Positions 57,471 through 64,000 of a stretch of 64,000 nucleotides of DNA are shown in pieces (the first letter of the stretch is position 1; every line of letters begins with the position of its first letter). Source of the DNA: an uncultured Victivallis sp. (GTDB taxonomy: Bacteria > Verrucomicrobiota > Lentisphaeria > Victivallales > Victivallaceae); contig CALXOE010000007.1 of NCBI GenBank assembly GCA_944389935.1, positions 1-64,000 on the forward strand, given 5' to 3'. A model generated the notes under the pieces. The model was not told where the DNA came from, made no database searches, and saw only the letters and a list, made by a program, of their open reading frames with translations. The position numbers and the translations under genes are program-made.

Positions 57471-58082
57471 TCAGTAATCCTTGCGGCTTTTCCAGTCACA
57501 GCCGGAAACAAATCTGAAATTCGCGACATGGCCATCCAGAAATCCCACGTTATAGGACAGATAGTGTCCCAGGGCAGAAAGAGCCTTGCCGGGATTCGCC
57601 TGCTCTGCTCCACGGTCTGCCATCAGAAAATATTTGGACGGCACCCGAACCGAAGTGATCTTCACGACCGTCGGGAATTGCGACATCCCGCTCCCGTTCC
57701 ATTTCCAATCGGCTTTTCCCCATACGTAGCTCGTTGCAAGCAGGCCATTAAAATTGTCTTTTAAGGATTTCCAGTATTCATTATCGGCGGGACAGTGAAA
57801 AAGAACCGGTTGGTGATCCTGTCCCCCTGCGACAAGCAGTTGATAACTGACCTCATAGCCGAGATAAATGTTGTCCACATTCTGTTTATAACCGGCACAA
57901 TAATCATCATTGGAGTTAGCATAAAGAATATTCGCGGTCATCAGCTGCTTCAACTGCGAGATGCAGGAGGTTATATTCGCTTTTCCCCGGGCTTTGTTGA
58001 GCGCTGGCAGCAGCATGGAGGCCAGAATGGCGATGATCGCTAACACGACGAGCAATTCAATAAGGGTGAAATTTCTTTTCAT
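57471..58082 (-). CDS. Pseudopilin-like H-X9-DG protein
   Basis: 203 residues. It starts [32 protein letters not shown], a prepilin N-terminus (F5 in the position of the mature first residue, E9), and ends with H-X9-DG ([14 protein letters not shown]). AAGGAAGGA precedes the start. It lies inside a glycan-degradation operon between an NPCBM lipoprotein and a beta-helix protein. Function unknown; a short substrate-facing pseudopilin or surface anchor is inferred. Confidence 0.88.
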   Translation of the reverse strand: MKRNFTLIELLVVLAIIAILASMLLPALNKARGKANITSCISQLKQLMTANILYANSNDDYCAGYKQNVDNIYLGYEVSYQLLVAGGQDHQPVLFHCPADNEYWKSLKDNFNGLLATSYVWGKADWKWNGSGMSQFPTVVKITSVRVPSKYFLMADRGAEQANPGKALSALGHYLSYNVGFLDGHVANFRFVSGCDWKSRKDY

Positions 58083-58136
58083 ATTGTCCTTCCTTTCCTG
58101 GTGGATGTGAATTTTGAATTAATGGAATTCCGAATA

Positions 58137-59573
58137 TTATGGTCTGTTTCCTGTTCCAGCCTCCTCTGTTTCTCCGTCCGGTGCCCGCAGCGACCAGAAT
58201 TCCCGCATCATGATTTTCCCATTTTTCCTGAGTTCTGCAATCGGAGAATGAAACTCCAGTTCGGTAAACTGCCGCGCTACATAAACATGGCTCGGGAACT
58301 CCGCTTCCGGCCCGCCCGGCGGAACCTCCATCGTGAGTAGTTCGCCTGAAGCCAGGCGGGCCCGGATGGTCTGCCGCGGTCCCGGACTTTTGCGTTCCAC
58401 GCTCTCCAACCGGTCAAACGGGATATCGGCAACCCGCAGAAAAGCGGAGTTTCCGTCGTTTATCCAATACTGCGCCGCTTCCGCCGGAGCGTCGGAGTGC
58501 CGGGTGGAACCGGGCAGCTCCAGTTTATCGATGCTTTCCGTCGGCAGGACCGCAACGCTCCAGATGCCGCACGGCCGGGAGAAATCCCCGAGGTTGTGCA
58601 GAATGGTCGTCACTTCCAGCCGGTCGCCGCCCGGCCGCAGATGGAACCGGTATTCCGTTTGCAGCAGGAGGAAAAGGCTCGGGCGCGAGATCAGGATGCA
58701 CTCGCCCTCCTCGCCGAAGCGGAGTTCATACGGCCCGAACAGATGCAGGTCTTCGCCGGGCAGGAAGTACCACGCCGGTTCCGAACGGGCGAAGCGGGTG
58801 TGCTGCCGGTAATAGCTGCGTCCGCGCCGCAGATCCGCCGGCAGCGGATGCCGGGGCTGCTCGAGAACATTCTCCCCGCCGGCCCGCCGGAAACCGACCA
58901 GCCTGCCGCCGAACGAGGGCACGATCTCGTATTCAAGCACCCCGTTGCCGATCCGGAGAGCAGGACGCTCCCGCCAGACGAACGGTTCGACTTTGACCTC
59001 TTTCCAAGCCGGAAGCGGCGGCAACGGCCCCGGCGGCAGCTCGCGCACCATATCGGCCCGGTTGCGGCAGCGGACCAGATGCTCCTGAAACGCCGCCCGG
59101 TCACGCACCCGGAAATACGCATCGGCGAAACACAGCGTCTGCGCCCTGTAGTCCGGCCCGTACTGCACGGAAAGCTCCAATTGCCGCGCCCCGGCCAGCG
59201 GAACGGAAATCCGCCGGCGCGGCGCTTCACGGGTGAAGCGGATGCTCTCTTTCAGCTTCCGGTCCACGATGATATCCAGCCGGACTTCATCCCGGTATGC
59301 TTCTTCATCGATCCCCGCTTCGGCGGAAAAGGAGTCCGCCATACCGCCGAGATCGTAGACCAGGCTTCCGTAGGAATCGACGCAGACCGCGTCCGCGACC
59401 TCCCTTCCCGCCGCGCCCAGCGTCACGCCGCTGCGGAAACTGCCGTTGCGGATTTCGCCGTCGCAATACGGCACTCCCGCCATCGGAACGCACTCCCCTG
59501 CCGCGCAGCCGGAAAGGCCGCAGCAGACTGCCGTCATCACCGTTAGAAGAAAGAGGTTCCGTTTAATCGACAT
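58137..59573 (-). CDS. NPCBM-like lipoprotein
   Basis: 478 residues. Signal peptide with lipobox GLSGC (about residue 23), so membrane-anchored. An N-terminal NPCBM-type carbohydrate-binding domain (about 25-150: FRSGVTLGAAGREVADAVC, LVYDLGGMADSFSAEAGIDEE, LELSVQYGPDYRAQTLCFADAYF), then a domain with beta-rich sequence that may be a galactose-mutarotase-like or glycosidase accessory fold. It follows the Asp-box gene with a 2-base gap. Confidence 0.7.
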   Translation of the reverse strand: MSIKRNLFLLTVMTAVCCGLSGCAAGECVPMAGVPYCDGEIRNGSFRSGVTLGAAGREVADAVCVDSYGSLVYDLGGMADSFSAEAGIDEEAYRDEVRLDIIVDRKLKESIRFTREAPRRRISVPLAGARQLELSVQYGPDYRAQTLCFADAYFRVRDRAAFQEHLVRCRNRADMVRELPPGPLPPLPAWKEVKVEPFVWRERPALRIGNGVLEYEIVPSFGGRLVGFRRAGGENVLEQPRHPLPADLRRGRSYYRQHTRFARSEPAWYFLPGEDLHLFGPYELRFGEEGECILISRPSLFLLLQTEYRFHLRPGGDRLEVTTILHNLGDFSRPCGIWSVAVLPTESIDKLELPGSTRHSDAPAEAAQYWINDGNSAFLRVADIPFDRLESVERKSPGPRQTIRARLASGELLTMEVPPGGPEAEFPSHVYVARQFTELEFHSPIAELRKNGKIMMREFWSLRAPDGETEEAGTGNRP

Positions 59574-59575
59574 TT

Positions 59576-61753
59576 TCACTCTGCCGTGTTCTGGGAGCCG
59601 TTTTCCGCAATAACCGCCCGCCACGCGCCGATGCCGTTCGTGCCGACATAAAGCCGGTTGCCGTCGTGCGGATCGAGCGTCAGGCGCCATGCCATGCCCT
59701 CGCCCGGCATGTCGCTGAGTCTCCGGTAGCTTTTTCCGGCGTCCTCGGTCAGGTAGATACCGGGAACGTTGGTGTGGCTTGTCCACCATGGAGCTGCGAC
59801 CGCGACGAACCAGCGGTCGGGATTTTTCGGGTCGATCGCGATTCCCTGGCACATCTCCATGCCGGGCAGCGAAGCCTTCGAAAAACTCTTTCCCGCATCG
59901 CGGCTGACGAGAAGCCCCTTGTTGGTTCCCACCCAGAAGACGCCGGGAGCCTCGGGAAGGGCCTCAATGGTCCGGACGGCGTATTCTTTGAGCGCCTCCC
60001 CGCCGATTTTCCGCCACTGCCTCTCCTTGCGGTCGCAGTGATACAGCCCCTGATCCGTTGCGGCATAGATGTTCGTGCCGTCGGTGACGAGATTCGGAAG
60101 AATCGTCCAGTTGTCGCCGAAGAGCTTGCCTTGCGGCAGGCCGGGAGCAAAAACCTCCCATTTTTCGCCGCCATTGCGGGTATAATAGACATTTCCAGAC
60201 ATTTTCGCATTGCCGCCGCACGCGACAAGCAGTTCCGAATGATCGCCGGAGAGTGTGACCAGTCCGGTCAGGAAACTGCCCAGCCGGGGGATTCCCTCGG
60301 AGCGGTTCTCCCAGTGCAGACCGCCGTCGGTACTGGTGTAAAAGCCGTTGACGGTCGGATTCTGCCAGTCGATGGTCATGGTCAGCGCCAGTTTGCGATG
60401 ATCGTTTTCGGCGATGAGCAGACGACTGGTCTCGTTGATGAGCATGTCGCCGGTTTTCTTGTCATCCCGGAAGGGCCAGAAGAAATTTTTGCCGCCGTCG
60501 GTGCTTTTGAACAGCCCGAGATCCGCGGTGTTTACGTAAATGGTCTGCGGATCGACGGGATCCACGGCGACCTGATAGACGCAGAGCGTATTGATCCCTT
60601 TCGGACAGGCGGTGAAGTGTTCTCCTCCGTCATCGCTGCGCCAAACCGTGAAGAAGTCGCCCAGATAGATCCGGTCCGGATTCACCGGGTCGAACGTGAT
60701 TTCATAAACGCCATTGAGCGAACTGAATTTCGTCCATTTCCGGGCATCCATGTACCAGTCCGCCGGGTAGCGGAGCGCCTGCCGGAAATTCACCGCGGGC
60801 TGTACCCAGTTCTTTCCGAAATCATCCGTGTAAAAGAGATGCGCGCCTTCGCCCGGCACGGTCGCCCAGATGCGCGGTTCGCGGCCCGGCTGGAATTTCA
60901 CCTGATGAAAACGGGTCATCTCCTGCCGCACGGGAAGAGCGCGCCAGTTTCTGCCGCGGTCTTCGGAAAAGAGGATTCCTTCCTTTCCGCAGTTGGCCAG
61001 CAGCCAATCCGCCCGATAGACGGCACGATCCAGGCTGGTCACACTCTGTTCCAGCAGGCGGTTCCAGCTCTTTCCGCCGTCGCGGCTCTCGTAAAGACCG
61101 CCGCTGCGGTTGGAGTCCAGCGGCAGTTCCCGTGCCGAAACGAGAAGGCGATTCGCATCGTCCGGGTCGGTCAGCACGTTGGTCAGGAATTTGTCTCCCA
61201 ATCCCACGAACTCCCAGTTGTCGCCCGCATCGGAGCTTTTCCAAAGCCCCTGATGGAAGGTCGCCGCATAGAGCGTGCCGTCCGGCGCGAAATTGAGCCG
61301 GTTGCCCCAGTCTTTGCCGGGTGTACCTTCGCCGGGAAAGCCCAGAATTTTCCGTTCTTTCCAGCTTTCGCCGCCGTCGCTGCTGACCATCACGGCGCCG
61401 GGATACCAGAATTTCCACGCCCAGGGAGCATTGCCGACCGCCGCCACGAGCCGGTCCGGATTTTTCGGGTCGATCACCAGGTCGGAGACACCGTAGTGGG
61501 TCTCCCGGAAAAAGCCGCGATTCTTCATAACCCAGCTTTTCCCGCCGTCGTCGCTGCGGTGAATGCCGCCCTTGTCGGAAAGGCAGTAAACCCGGCCCGC
61601 ACGGTTCGGATCGGTCACGATCCTGCCGATATAGCCGCCGCCGTCGAGATTGAGACGCTCCCAGCGGCAGGGAAGCTCCGGCGCCGGGGCGGCTGCATTG
61701 ACCGCCAGACCGCACATCAGGCCGGCACCGACAAGGAGGAGAGTGTTTTTCAT
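59576..61753 (-). CDS. Secreted Asp-box beta-propeller (sialidase/GH74-like)
   Basis: 725 residues with a signal peptide (about 1-21) and about twelve Asp boxes of SxDxGxxW type (SDDGGKSW, SSDGGESW, SSDAGDNW, SRDGGKSW, SEDRGRNW, TDDFGKNW and others). This forms a tandem 7-bladed propeller as in BNR/sortilin-type or GH74 proteins. The catalytic arginine triad and FRIP motif of true sialidases were not seen, so sialidase activity is not supported. It may be a glycan-binding or hydrolytic propeller. Confidence 0.78.
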   Translation of the reverse strand: MKNTLLLVGAGLMCGLAVNAAAPAPELPCRWERLNLDGGGYIGRIVTDPNRAGRVYCLSDKGGIHRSDDGGKSWVMKNRGFFRETHYGVSDLVIDPKNPDRLVAAVGNAPWAWKFWYPGAVMVSSDGGESWKERKILGFPGEGTPGKDWGNRLNFAPDGTLYAATFHQGLWKSSDAGDNWEFVGLGDKFLTNVLTDPDDANRLLVSARELPLDSNRSGGLYESRDGGKSWNRLLEQSVTSLDRAVYRADWLLANCGKEGILFSEDRGRNWRALPVRQEMTRFHQVKFQPGREPRIWATVPGEGAHLFYTDDFGKNWVQPAVNFRQALRYPADWYMDARKWTKFSSLNGVYEITFDPVNPDRIYLGDFFTVWRSDDGGEHFTACPKGINTLCVYQVAVDPVDPQTIYVNTADLGLFKSTDGGKNFFWPFRDDKKTGDMLINETSRLLIAENDHRKLALTMTIDWQNPTVNGFYTSTDGGLHWENRSEGIPRLGSFLTGLVTLSGDHSELLVACGGNAKMSGNVYYTRNGGEKWEVFAPGLPQGKLFGDNWTILPNLVTDGTNIYAATDQGLYHCDRKERQWRKIGGEALKEYAVRTIEALPEAPGVFWVGTNKGLLVSRDAGKSFSKASLPGMEMCQGIAIDPKNPDRWFVAVAAPWWTSHTNVPGIYLTEDAGKSYRRLSDMPGEGMAWRLTLDPHDGNRLYVGTNGIGAWRAVIAENGSQNTAE

Positions 61754-61771
61754 CTGGTTGGAATCCTTTCG

Positions 61772-63484
61772 TTATTTCGTATAGGTGTGGCGGGAAGCCG
61801 TGTCGTGGTTGTAGCCGGGATACCAAGCGTGGTCCAGCCCCTGATACATGGTCATGGAGGCCTTGCCTTTCAGGTTGTTGAAAAGTACCCAGACACCCGA
61901 GGGAGGACAAATCCAGTCCGAGAGGCCCGCATGTGTGATCGTGACCGGACAACTGACCCGCGACGCGAAATTCACCGTATCGTAGTAGCCGAGGCCGGGA
62001 GCGTAATCCGGCCGCCAGCCGCGCAGCCGCCCGACTTCGACGCCGCCGAGGTCGCAGAGCCACGGAATACCGATTTCACAGCCGGTGATCCCGTCGGAAA
62101 GTGCCGCCACCGCCATCGTCTGGAAGGCGCCGTGGCTGCCTCCCTGAAGGTAAGTTTCCTTCCCGTTCCATTCCGGCAGGGAGCGGGCGAACTCCAGCCC
62201 CCGCAGATTGCGCAGGATCATGTTCTTGAAATAGCAGGTATCCGGCTGCCGGTTTTCATCGTTTCTGAAACCATAACCGTTGAGTTCGCCCTTTGCCAGA
62301 TCGCGGTAATACTCCGGTTCGCGGCCGTTTTCGATGCCGTGGGCGTTGATGAAAAAGTGAATCGCATCTTTCGATTCGATGACTTCCGCGCTTTGCACGC
62401 CATAACCGTGGAAATGAAGATACAGCGGCAGAGAACCCGGCTTCGCATCTTTCGGAACTGTCAGGTAGCCGGAGACCGGACGCGTGCCGACGGCGGCAAC
62501 CTTGATGTCATAAACCCGGGAGATTTCAGTTTCCCTGACGAGCTTCTTTTCCTGCACCCGCATCGGAACAGCGGCCAGCTCCGCCTTCGCCTTCAGCCAG
62601 AACGCATCGAAGTCGGCCGGTTCTGGGACGCCCTGCTTGAGCGCTTCCGGAGCGACGCAGGCGCCGAGGCCGAACTCCACCGGGCAGGAGCGGTTCGCCC
62701 AGAAGCGGTTGACGGTTTTCCCGTCCCGGTCGAGCAGCACCGCCTTGACCATCACGAAGCCGGGTTGATCGAGCGAGGTGCGGCAGACAGCCGGAACGCC
62801 CGGCTTCGTCTCCATATCGAACGTCTCCGTTCTGCCGTCGTCTCCGTACCGGGTGATGCGGAGCTTTCCCGCCGCCGGCCTGCCGTCTTCCTGAAGCAGA
62901 AAGAAGAAACGCATCTCCTCGCCGGGCCGGTACCGGACATCGGTACGGTCGGCGTAACCGGTGACCGTGCAGGCGGCATAATCCGGCAACACTTCTTCGG
63001 TGACGGCGATATTGCGGAAACGGGCGGTTCCGACAACCCAGTCGAGCCCGAGCACGATCGCCGCCGACTTCAGGTTTTCCGGGACCTTGACTGAAACCCG
63101 GCGCGTCGTCCAGTCCGCCGAACCGGCCGAGGTGGAGACCTGCGGCATATCCCGTCTGCCGTTTTCATCGACCAGCTTCAGCGCCAGCCGGACGCCGTTC
63201 CACGGGTGCGGTCCGGGAGAAACGTTCACTTGGGAGATTTCACCGGAGAGCGTCACCGTCTTCCCCGCCAGCAGCGCGGGATCGACCGGAATGTCCACGG
63301 TATTTTCGCCGATGTCAGACGCCGAAAAATTCAAAACTGCCGTGTCCCCCTCTCCGGTGAAATACCGGCCGGCCCCCGGCTGAACCTGCTGCGTCAATTC
63401 CGGCTGATAAAGTTTCTCACCGGCCGAAAGTCCCGCCGCGGTCAGCAATACAGCCAGAGGAAATGAAAGAAAGGATTTCTTCAT
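61772..63484 (-). CDS. Secreted CE7-type acetyl esterase with N-terminal domains
   Basis: 570 residues. Signal peptide (about 1-20), a beta-rich carbohydrate-binding-like domain (about 25-180), an Ig-like region, and a C-terminal AXE1/cephalosporin-C deacetylase-type hydrolase (about 290-560). Nucleophile in GGSHGAFQ, acid in AGLSDWICPPS, histidine in GLDHAWYPG. Removes acetyl groups from sugars. First gene of the operon, divergent from the AraC regulator. Confidence 0.83.
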   Translation of the reverse strand: MKKSFLSFPLAVLLTAAGLSAGEKLYQPELTQQVQPGAGRYFTGEGDTAVLNFSASDIGENTVDIPVDPALLAGKTVTLSGEISQVNVSPGPHPWNGVRLALKLVDENGRRDMPQVSTSAGSADWTTRRVSVKVPENLKSAAIVLGLDWVVGTARFRNIAVTEEVLPDYAACTVTGYADRTDVRYRPGEEMRFFFLLQEDGRPAAGKLRITRYGDDGRTETFDMETKPGVPAVCRTSLDQPGFVMVKAVLLDRDGKTVNRFWANRSCPVEFGLGACVAPEALKQGVPEPADFDAFWLKAKAELAAVPMRVQEKKLVRETEISRVYDIKVAAVGTRPVSGYLTVPKDAKPGSLPLYLHFHGYGVQSAEVIESKDAIHFFINAHGIENGREPEYYRDLAKGELNGYGFRNDENRQPDTCYFKNMILRNLRGLEFARSLPEWNGKETYLQGGSHGAFQTMAVAALSDGITGCEIGIPWLCDLGGVEVGRLRGWRPDYAPGLGYYDTVNFASRVSCPVTITHAGLSDWICPPSGVWVLFNNLKGKASMTMYQGLDHAWYPGYNHDTASRHTYTK

Positions 63485-63533
63485 GTCTCAACTTTCCTGT
63501 TTATTTTATGGCAAATGATTCCGAAAAAACAAC

Positions 63534-63627
63534 GCTCGATATCAATCCATCGTTTTTTGCTTTATTTTACGTCTTTTGAATTTTTATTCAACAAGTGCTA
63601 CTTTAATATTATGACCTGATATCGAGC
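63534..63627. promoter_or_regulatory. Divergent promoter region with paired operators
   Basis: A perfect 11-bp inverted pair, GCTCGATATCA (63534-63544) and TGATATCGAGC (63617-63627), lies 83 bp apart centre to centre, near eight helical turns. Between them are a minus-strand promoter (-35 TTGAAT 63591-63586, 16-bp spacer, -10 TAAAAT 63569-63564) and a palindrome TTGAAT-TTTT-ATTCAA (63576-63591). The upstream copy lies at about -60 to -70 for the esterase operon, as for an AraC activator. Confidence 0.6.
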
Positions 63628-63655
63628 AAAAAACAAGGGAAAAGGATTGTGTAAT

Positions 63656-64000
63656 ATGGTAAATGAAAATACGTTTTCTGGCATTGACATTCCGACCCGG
63701 ATCGTTTTTCGCTCCAACCGGAACTGCAATGACAGAATCGGAATGGGAATACAGAATAAACCGGAACCGGGTGACCGGATTACGACTCCGACCAGCTTTT
63801 CTTTTTTCTCCGTTTCCTGGCTGGCCCGCGGAAGCGGCTGTTATGAAAACAGCATCGCGGGACAGCGTTATCCGCTGTGCGCCGGTTCCGTTTTCCTGCG
63901 CCGGCCGGAGCTGGAGCACCTGATCCGGGTGGACGCCGAAAGCGGCTGGCTGGAATATTGGCTCCATCTCGGAAACTTCGCATGGCCGTTCTTCCGGAAC
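63656..64000 (+). CDS. AraC-family regulator, 5' part (truncated by window)
   Basis: 115 codons, open to the edge. ATG at 63656 after AAAAGGA. The sequence resembles the cupin-like sensor part of AraC regulators (SFFSVSWLARGSGCYENSIAG, AGSVFLRRPELEHLIRV, WLEYWLHLG). The DNA-binding domain lies beyond the window. Divergent to the glycan operon, which it probably controls. Confidence 0.7.
   Translation, partial: MVNENTFSGIDIPTRIVFRSNRNCNDRIGMGIQNKPEPGDRITTPTSFSFFSVSWLARGSGCYENSIAGQRYPLCAGSVFLRRPELEHLIRVDAESGWLEYWLHLGNFAWPFFRN

Noticed and set aside
59576-61753. True exo-sialidase
   Set aside because: Many Asp boxes are present, but the FRIP motif and arginine triad were not found.
59666-63094. 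A 1142-codon open frame on the plus strand opposite the glycan operon
   Set aside because: It is antisense to three genes with clear domains, signal peptides and motifs. Its composition (Arg/Val/His/Pro-rich) is typical of GC-driven shadow frames.

Overview
The window is a GC-rich bacterial chromosome segment, mostly core genes, with carbohydrate-active loci on the left (about 12-18.6 kb) and at the right end (55.3-64 kb). Two pseudopilin-like proteins carry an FTLIELL-type N-terminus and a C-terminal H-X9-DG motif. With V-type ATPase subunits, an envelope of diderm type (ExbB-ExbD-TonB-like, lipoproteins) and sugar-degrading gene clusters, this suggests a Lentisphaerae-type (PVC group) bacterium resembling gut Victivallis. 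That placement is inference from gene content; no rRNA or tRNA gene was seen.

Left part (0-19 kb): a frameshifted pseudopilin-like membrane gene broken by an exact 20-bp tandem duplication; ahpC; a tannase/feruloyl esterase-family protein; a polytopic GT-C-like membrane protein with a histidine phosphatase; V-ATPase subunits I and K downstream of proA, without the catalytic subunits; purA; rodA; a candidate small RNA; then a minus-strand unit of GntR/LacI-type regulator, pseudopilin and clan-A glycosidase. The pseudopilin carries a 396-nt in-frame segment between a degenerate and an intact copy of the prepilin motif. A ROK-like regulator and an FAD oxidoreductase follow on the plus strand.

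Middle (18.6-50 kb): minus-strand housekeeping runs. These are ftsK, rodZ-like, aroQ, accB, accC, Asp23, AmaP-like and maf; parE, parC, esterase and paired chromate transporters; and gyrB, recA, TPR protein, exbB, exbD, tonB-like, zinc-ribbon and lipoprotein. Then come a CTP-transferase family protein, a YceD-like protein, coaD, ribF, an HTH membrane coiled-coil protein, acpS, an AraC regulator, HNH protein, response regulator, J-domain protein and a TtcA-like enzyme.

Right part (50-64 kb): a thioesterase, a small unknown protein, a frameshifted unknown gene, threonine synthase, a TIM-barrel epimerase-like protein, an intact BlaI-type repressor next to a wrecked BlaR1-like gene, and a five-gene glycan-degradation operon (CE7-type esterase, Asp-box propeller, NPCBM lipoprotein, pseudopilin, beta-helix GH110-like protein). 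A truncated AraC regulator is transcribed divergently from it at the window edge.

Two themes deserve follow-up. One is the repeated pairing of an H-X9-DG pseudopilin with a sugar-type regulator and glycosidases. The other is remodelling of that family here: a duplication frameshift, an internal insertion and a C-terminal relic. Many promoters share a TTG-type -35, a 16- or 17-bp spacer and a TATA(G/T)T -10.
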